Origin: Saprospiraceae bacterium
GTDB taxonomy: Bacteria; Bacteroidota; Bacteroidia; Chitinophagales; Saprospiraceae
NCBI GenBank assembly: GCA_020627535.1
Contig: JAHDGU010000013.1
Coordinates: 1 to 64,000, forward strand
Direction: 5' to 3'
DNA: 64,000 nucleotides
This document shows, piece after piece, positions 60,756 to 64,000 of this stretch (position 1 is its first letter; every line of letters starts with the position of its first letter). The position numbers were made by a program, and so were the translations under genes. A model generated the notes under the pieces. It was not told the origin of the DNA, did not search any database, and was given only the letters and a program-made list of their open reading frames with translations.

Positions 60756-61181
60756 TCAAGCAAGATTTAATTGCCAATTGACGCCGTACTTATCAGCACA
60801 CCATCCGAAGTACTTTCCGAAGCCATAATCGCCTTCGCCGCTGTAGTCATCTAGCGGCACCATTACTTGCCCACCGTCACTAGAAAGACTCCTGAATAGT
60901 CTTTCAGCCTCTTCTTTGGAAGGACAATCAATAAAGAGAGAAACACCAGGCGAGAAATTCCAGGCATGGTTATAATTGTTTTCGGATAGTCGGAATTCTT
61001 CGCCATTCAAGCTGAATACGGCGTACTTGATCAGATCGGGAGTGCCACCATGATCACCTTCTCTGTAGTGTACTACTTGCTTGATGCTTGAGTTTGGGAA
61101 TAAGGAAATGTAAAAATCTAGTGCCTCCTGTGCTTTGCCGCACTGGTCATTGACGAAAGTGAGAAAAGTAGAAATTTTCAT
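60756..61181 (-). CDS. VOC-family protein (PhnB/3-demethylubiquinone-type)
   Basis: 141 residues from ATG 61181 (the frame is open for 39 more codons but MKISTFLTFVNDQCGKAQEA is the family start). Pattern FYISLFPNSSIKQVVHYREGD, KYAVFSLNGEEFRLSEN, SLFIDCPSKEEAERLFRSL and FGKYFGWCADKYGVNWQL match the PhnB-like VOC group. Function is usually unknown despite the ubiquinone-methyltransferase label. Confidence 0.85.
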   Translation of the reverse strand: MKISTFLTFVNDQCGKAQEALDFYISLFPNSSIKQVVHYREGDHGGTPDLIKYAVFSLNGEEFRLSENNYNHAWNFSPGVSLFIDCPSKEEAERLFRSLSSDGGQVMVPLDDYSGEGDYGFGKYFGWCADKYGVNWQLNLA

Positions 61182-61269
61182 TTTTGATAGAGTCTGAATG
61201 TCGCCGGTATAGCTGGAATCACTGAAATCAAGTGATGCTTTTCCTGGCAGAGTGAGTTCTTTTTGATTG

Positions 61270-62307
61270 TTAGTTGGCGAATTTTTTGAATACTTCACCT
61301 GAGAGCTTGTATACTCCGTTGTCGTGTGTCCCTATCCAGAGATCACCAAGATTGTCTTTGTATATACAGTAGATGGAAATTTGTTTGGAGTCTTCCAGGA
61401 CTGAATATTGGGTGATATTCTCTCCGTCATATTTCCAAACACCGTCGAGATAAGTCACAAACCACAAGTTATCACTGTTATCTCTTACGACTGAAAGATA
61501 TTCGTCTAAATTACTGTCGACTTTGCCATCCAGACCTCCAATGCTTTCGTGCCTAGTGTAGAACGTTTTACCTTGAATAGTGGCGCTGTCGTACACGCTA
61601 TAGCGATATTCGGTATTGAACCAAAAGTCGCCATTTTTATCTTCGGTAATTGAACGCACCCCGTTTGCTCCTTCGTTGCGAAACTCGGTTACATCTTCTT
61701 CTGTGATCCACTCAAATGATTTGCCGTCATAGCGGCAAACCCCTATCGGGTTGGTCCCAAACCAAATATTTTCTTCTTTATCCTCATATATACTGTATAC
61801 AGCAAAAGGATTTGAAAGATGCTTTGGGTTCGGCAGCCGTAACTCAAATAGTGTGGTGCCATCATATCTATATACTTTGCCGGTATTTTCATATGAGTAT
61901 TTGAACCAAAGCTCCGTCGTATCAATCTGCCAATTTTCGCTGGGAGTAGACTTCAGCTCTTTGAATGTTATACCATCATATTTGGATATTGTTGAAGGCG
62001 CATTTGCACTGGTGAAGTATATGTTTCCCAACTTGTCTTCCTTTATTTCATCGATTCTATTGTTTAACAACCCGTGGTCCATGTTGTAGTTAACGATTGT
62101 TTTGCCATCAAATTTGTACACACCACTTCTCCAACTACCGAACCAATAATTTTCCTTGCTATCTTGAAATATCACCATTATGCTATTTCCGAGTTCTGAT
62201 ACTTGTTCGCCCACCACCTTTTCTACTATCCCGAGCTGACTATTGGGTGCCTGTCCACCACAGGATGTGCAAATCCAGAGAGCGCTGATTATTTGGAGAA
62301 ATTTCAA
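61270..62307 (-). CDS. Lipoprotein with two-component-regulator-type propeller repeats
   Basis: 345 residues with lipobox CTSC near residue 16. At least eight ligand_Reg-type repeats (SIYEDKEENIWFGTNPIGVCRYDGKSF, SITEDKNGDFWFNTEYR, VVRDNSDNLWFVTYLDGVWKYDG, CIYKDNLGDLWIGTHDNGVYKL) form a beta-propeller. In most proteins this propeller precedes a sensor kinase; here it stands alone. Probably a surface or periplasmic binding protein. Ligand unknown. Confidence 0.85.
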   Translation of the reverse strand: MKFLQIISALWICTSCGGQAPNSQLGIVEKVVGEQVSELGNSIMVIFQDSKENYWFGSWRSGVYKFDGKTIVNYNMDHGLLNNRIDEIKEDKLGNIYFTSANAPSTISKYDGITFKELKSTPSENWQIDTTELWFKYSYENTGKVYRYDGTTLFELRLPNPKHLSNPFAVYSIYEDKEENIWFGTNPIGVCRYDGKSFEWITEEDVTEFRNEGANGVRSITEDKNGDFWFNTEYRYSVYDSATIQGKTFYTRHESIGGLDGKVDSNLDEYLSVVRDNSDNLWFVTYLDGVWKYDGENITQYSVLEDSKQISIYCIYKDNLGDLWIGTHDNGVYKLSGEVFKKFAN

Positions 62308-62367
62308 AGTTTCTTGATTTTTATCGGTTGTTTAAGATACAGATCTTTGCATAGAATTGGCTTGTAA

Positions 62368-62919
62368 TTATCCACTATACTGCTGACTCATTCTCACGAT
62401 CAATCCGACAAGAAATGCGATCGTTATGACGCCGTGATAGTACTTGTTCTTTGTGAAGATAAGGGCACCAATCAGAGTTGCTGCAATGCCATTTCTGAGC
62501 AAGGAGTTTAATGTGCCTGCACCAAAATACTCGACCAAGATCACAGAGATCAAGTGCAACACAAAAATGCTGAACATCAGATTTTTCTCATCAAAATAAT
62601 ACTGCTTGAGATCAATAGTTGAGGATTTAGACAGGTCTGGCAAGACGCTGGTGCTAAATGCATACTTCAAGATCAAGGGCAGTATGGAGATGGCAAAGCC
62701 GATGGCATTGCTGGTCAAGTCGTAGTTGAGTGTCCGTTCAAATTCGTACCAACTATTGATGAGCAATAAAAATGCTGAAATAGCCCATACTAAAGGGATC
62801 CAGTGCCATTGTACTTGTTTTCTGTCCTTGAAGAGGAAGTATATCTCTTTGAGCAAGCCAGTCACGCCAAGACCGACGATGATTGAGACAAACGGTAAGA
62901 GGTGTTGTACCCGAGTCAT
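62368..62919 (-). CDS. Polytopic membrane protein of unknown function
   Basis: 183 residues with about five or six helices (LLPFVSIIVGLGVTGLL, WIPLVWAISAFLLLINSW, AIGFAISILPLILKYAF, LMFSIFVLHLISVILVEYF, GIAATLIGALIFT, VITIAFLVGLIVRMS). No recognised family. Its start overlaps the stop of the following barrel gene region by 4 nt, so the two are probably co-transcribed. Confidence 0.7.
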   Translation of the reverse strand: MTRVQHLLPFVSIIVGLGVTGLLKEIYFLFKDRKQVQWHWIPLVWAISAFLLLINSWYEFERTLNYDLTSNAIGFAISILPLILKYAFSTSVLPDLSKSSTIDLKQYYFDEKNLMFSIFVLHLISVILVEYFGAGTLNSLLRNGIAATLIGALIFTKNKYYHGVITIAFLVGLIVRMSQQYSG

Positions 62920-63416
62920 CGGAAGATATATCTTATGCTGATGCTCCCATAGTTGAAAGAAAGATCTTCGCCTCGATAGCCTTCAAAGAAGTAGACTGGT
63001 GACCAGTCGGCACCGATGAGAATGGGTACTTTGGGAAGAGCAAATTCTGAGCCTAGAACTCCAGAAAAAGACCATAAGCTCTTGCCTACGATCTCACTGT
63101 AGACATTGTCTGGACTGGGATCTATACGCATCCGATAGTAGTTGGGTCCGCCACCGTAGTACCAGCGGAGATTTTCTCCCCAGGAATCGAAGAAGTGGCA
63201 GTGTCTGATATAGTGTAGTCCCACTCGTGTCCAGTTCCATGTCGGTGAGCTTCGTCTAGCGGCTACGAGCTCTATGGCATTGGGCTTGAGGAAGATGTGC
63301 TTTACACTCACACCGAAGTCTTGCTCATATCTAAAACCTATGGCTGTCTTGTAGTTTTGTGCGTACGAGGATATGGATATGCCGAGTAGGCAGACAACTA
63401 AGGCAAGATACTTCAT
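62916..63416 (-). CDS. Small outer-membrane beta-barrel-like protein
   Basis: 166 residues from ATG 63416 (MKYLALVVCLLGISISSYAQ is a signal peptide; the frame extends 8 codons upstream). Strands with aromatic girdles (AIGFRYEQDFGVSVKHIFL, RVGLHYIRHCHFF, LRWYYGGGPNYYRM, DLSFNYGSISIRYIFR) point to an 8-strand barrel ending in the typical C-terminal Phe-Arg. No specific function. Confidence 0.72.
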   Translation of the reverse strand: MKYLALVVCLLGISISSYAQNYKTAIGFRYEQDFGVSVKHIFLKPNAIELVAARRSSPTWNWTRVGLHYIRHCHFFDSWGENLRWYYGGGPNYYRMRIDPSPDNVYSEIVGKSLWSFSGVLGSEFALPKVPILIGADWSPVYFFEGYRGEDLSFNYGSISIRYIFR

Positions 63417-63548
63417 CAAAGCTTGAGGTTTGAGGCACACAAAATTAGCAGATTCCTCTACTTTCGAGTGGCGAGCTCCTCAGTCATATTTTGTTGGCGT
63501 CAAGCATTGATGTACCTTCATTTTGACGAAAGTCACAAACAGGTAGAT

Positions 63549-64000
63549 ATGACTGTACCCAAAACAACCAAATTTTACTGGCTGATTTCATTGCTATTCT
63601 TTGCTTTCATAGATTTGAAAGCTAGTGATCCGAATGAAGTGTGTCAGGAAGTATTCTCAAGACTCAAATCGAGCAAAGGTCTTGCTCCGGGTCAAGCACC
63701 ATTTCTTAAAGTTGTAGATCAATTGCCCAATCCAGACATTACCATTGCCTTGGCAGTGGATGATATGATCTACTTAGATACAAAGACCTATGAGCTGTGT
63801 CGTAAGATGGGATCTGACTCTTTGGATGCACTGGCCTATATCCTGTCGCATGAACTTGCACACTACATCATGGGTCATACAGAGAGTCATGGATTCATAG
63901 ATCAAGTGGCGCTGGACGAGGCGAAGGCGGCCATTGATGCTGCCGACGTGGAGGATCGAAGGGCAAAGAGAAAAGTGAAGGCCATTTTACGAAAGTTTAG
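63549..64000 (+). CDS. Secreted M48-like zinc metalloprotease paralog 3 (partial, runs off window)
   Basis: The first 150 codons of a third paralog of the genes at 56883 and 58839, open to the window end. Signal peptide (FYWLISLLFFAFIDLKAS), then EVCQEVFSRLKSSKGLAPGQAPFLKVVDQLPNPD, in the same order as paralog 1, IYLDTKTYELCRKMG, the zinc motif HELAH (about 103-107), GHTESH and DRRAKRKVKAIL. The third zinc ligand would lie past the end. It is closest to paralog 1 (PNPD, DRRAKRKVK shared). Confidence 0.85.
   Translation, partial: MTVPKTTKFYWLISLLFFAFIDLKASDPNEVCQEVFSRLKSSKGLAPGQAPFLKVVDQLPNPDITIALAVDDMIYLDTKTYELCRKMGSDSLDALAYILSHELAHYIMGHTESHGFIDQVALDEAKAAIDAADVEDRRAKRKVKAILRKF

Noticed and set aside
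1-64000. CRISPR array, prophage, IS transposase or integron
   Set aside because: No regularly spaced short repeats with unique spacers, no transposase, integrase, capsid or terminase motifs were found; repeats are explained by the Rhs array, the cupredoxin duplication and small intergenic elements.

Overview
The window looks like chromosome of a member of the Bacteroidota, most likely the Saprospiria group. Supporting signs: C-terminal type IX secretion (T9SS) sorting domains starting with a 'YPNP' motif; a TonB-dependent receptor of the outer-membrane beta-barrel family; DUF5777-, DUF6702-, YHYH- and '3-coathanger'-like proteins; a LytS/LytTR-type two-component pair with a propeller sensor; almost no Shine-Dalgarno sequences; and several TTG-N19-21-TAnnTTTG promoter-like sites. 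No phage, IS transposase, rRNA or CRISPR array was seen. Assignments come from motif recognition only; no search was run.

Layout. (1) 1-5570: an array of three displaced Rhs C-terminal 'tips'. Each is a short conserved Rhs core piece, a unique toxin-like tail and an unrelated immunity-like gene, and they are separated by a nearly identical ~370-bp noncoding spacer. Two of the three toxin frames are broken by a single in-frame stop, and the first also has a 1-nt deletion. (2) 5567-9199: polyamine/ATP-grasp cluster (AdoMet decarboxylase, glutathionylspermidine-synthase-like ligase, small membrane protein, membrane-embedded spermidine-synthase-like protein). (3) 9302-12201: sulfatase / coathanger / YHYH reading frame split by an in-frame TAA, followed by a coupled DUF6702-like gene. 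(4) 12389-17951: YceI-like gene with a sensor kinase and LytTR regulator, then a cytochrome-c/monooxygenase-like protein and a redoxin. (5) 18164-26430: a 2224-residue secreted protein with seven predicted blue-copper (cupredoxin) domains and PKD domains, then an FG-GAP/VCBS protein, both with T9SS tails. (6) 26523-32631: haem-c lipoproteins, OB-fold protein, YceI, DUF5777 barrel, thioredoxin-like protein, TonB receptor. (7) 32973-33736: tRNA-Arg(TCT) with terminator, then a GxxExxY PD-(D/E)XK gene enclosed by ~40-bp inverted repeats. (8) 33999-40869: barrel protein, methyltransferase, VOC protein, PrmC, and an overlapping surface-glycan set (GT4, asparagine-synthetase-like amidotransferase, flippase). 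(9) 40866-47222: four-gene overlapping operon (S9 peptidase, nitrilase, GH92 mannosidase, SUI1). (10) 47306-52321: MATE exporter and SMC. (11) 52509-64000: lipoproteins, a caspase-TPR protein, three paralogous secreted M48-like metalloproteases (the last cut by the window end), a VOC protein, a propeller lipoprotein, a membrane protein and a barrel protein.

Themes: much of the window encodes envelope or secreted proteins. Redox/copper/haem functions recur (four c-haem motifs in three proteins, seven cupredoxin domains, two YceI, two thioredoxin-like). The features most worth a second look are the Rhs tip array, the inverted-repeat GxxExxY unit, the multi-cupredoxin protein with its recently homogenised internal duplication, and the split sulfatase-YHYH frame.
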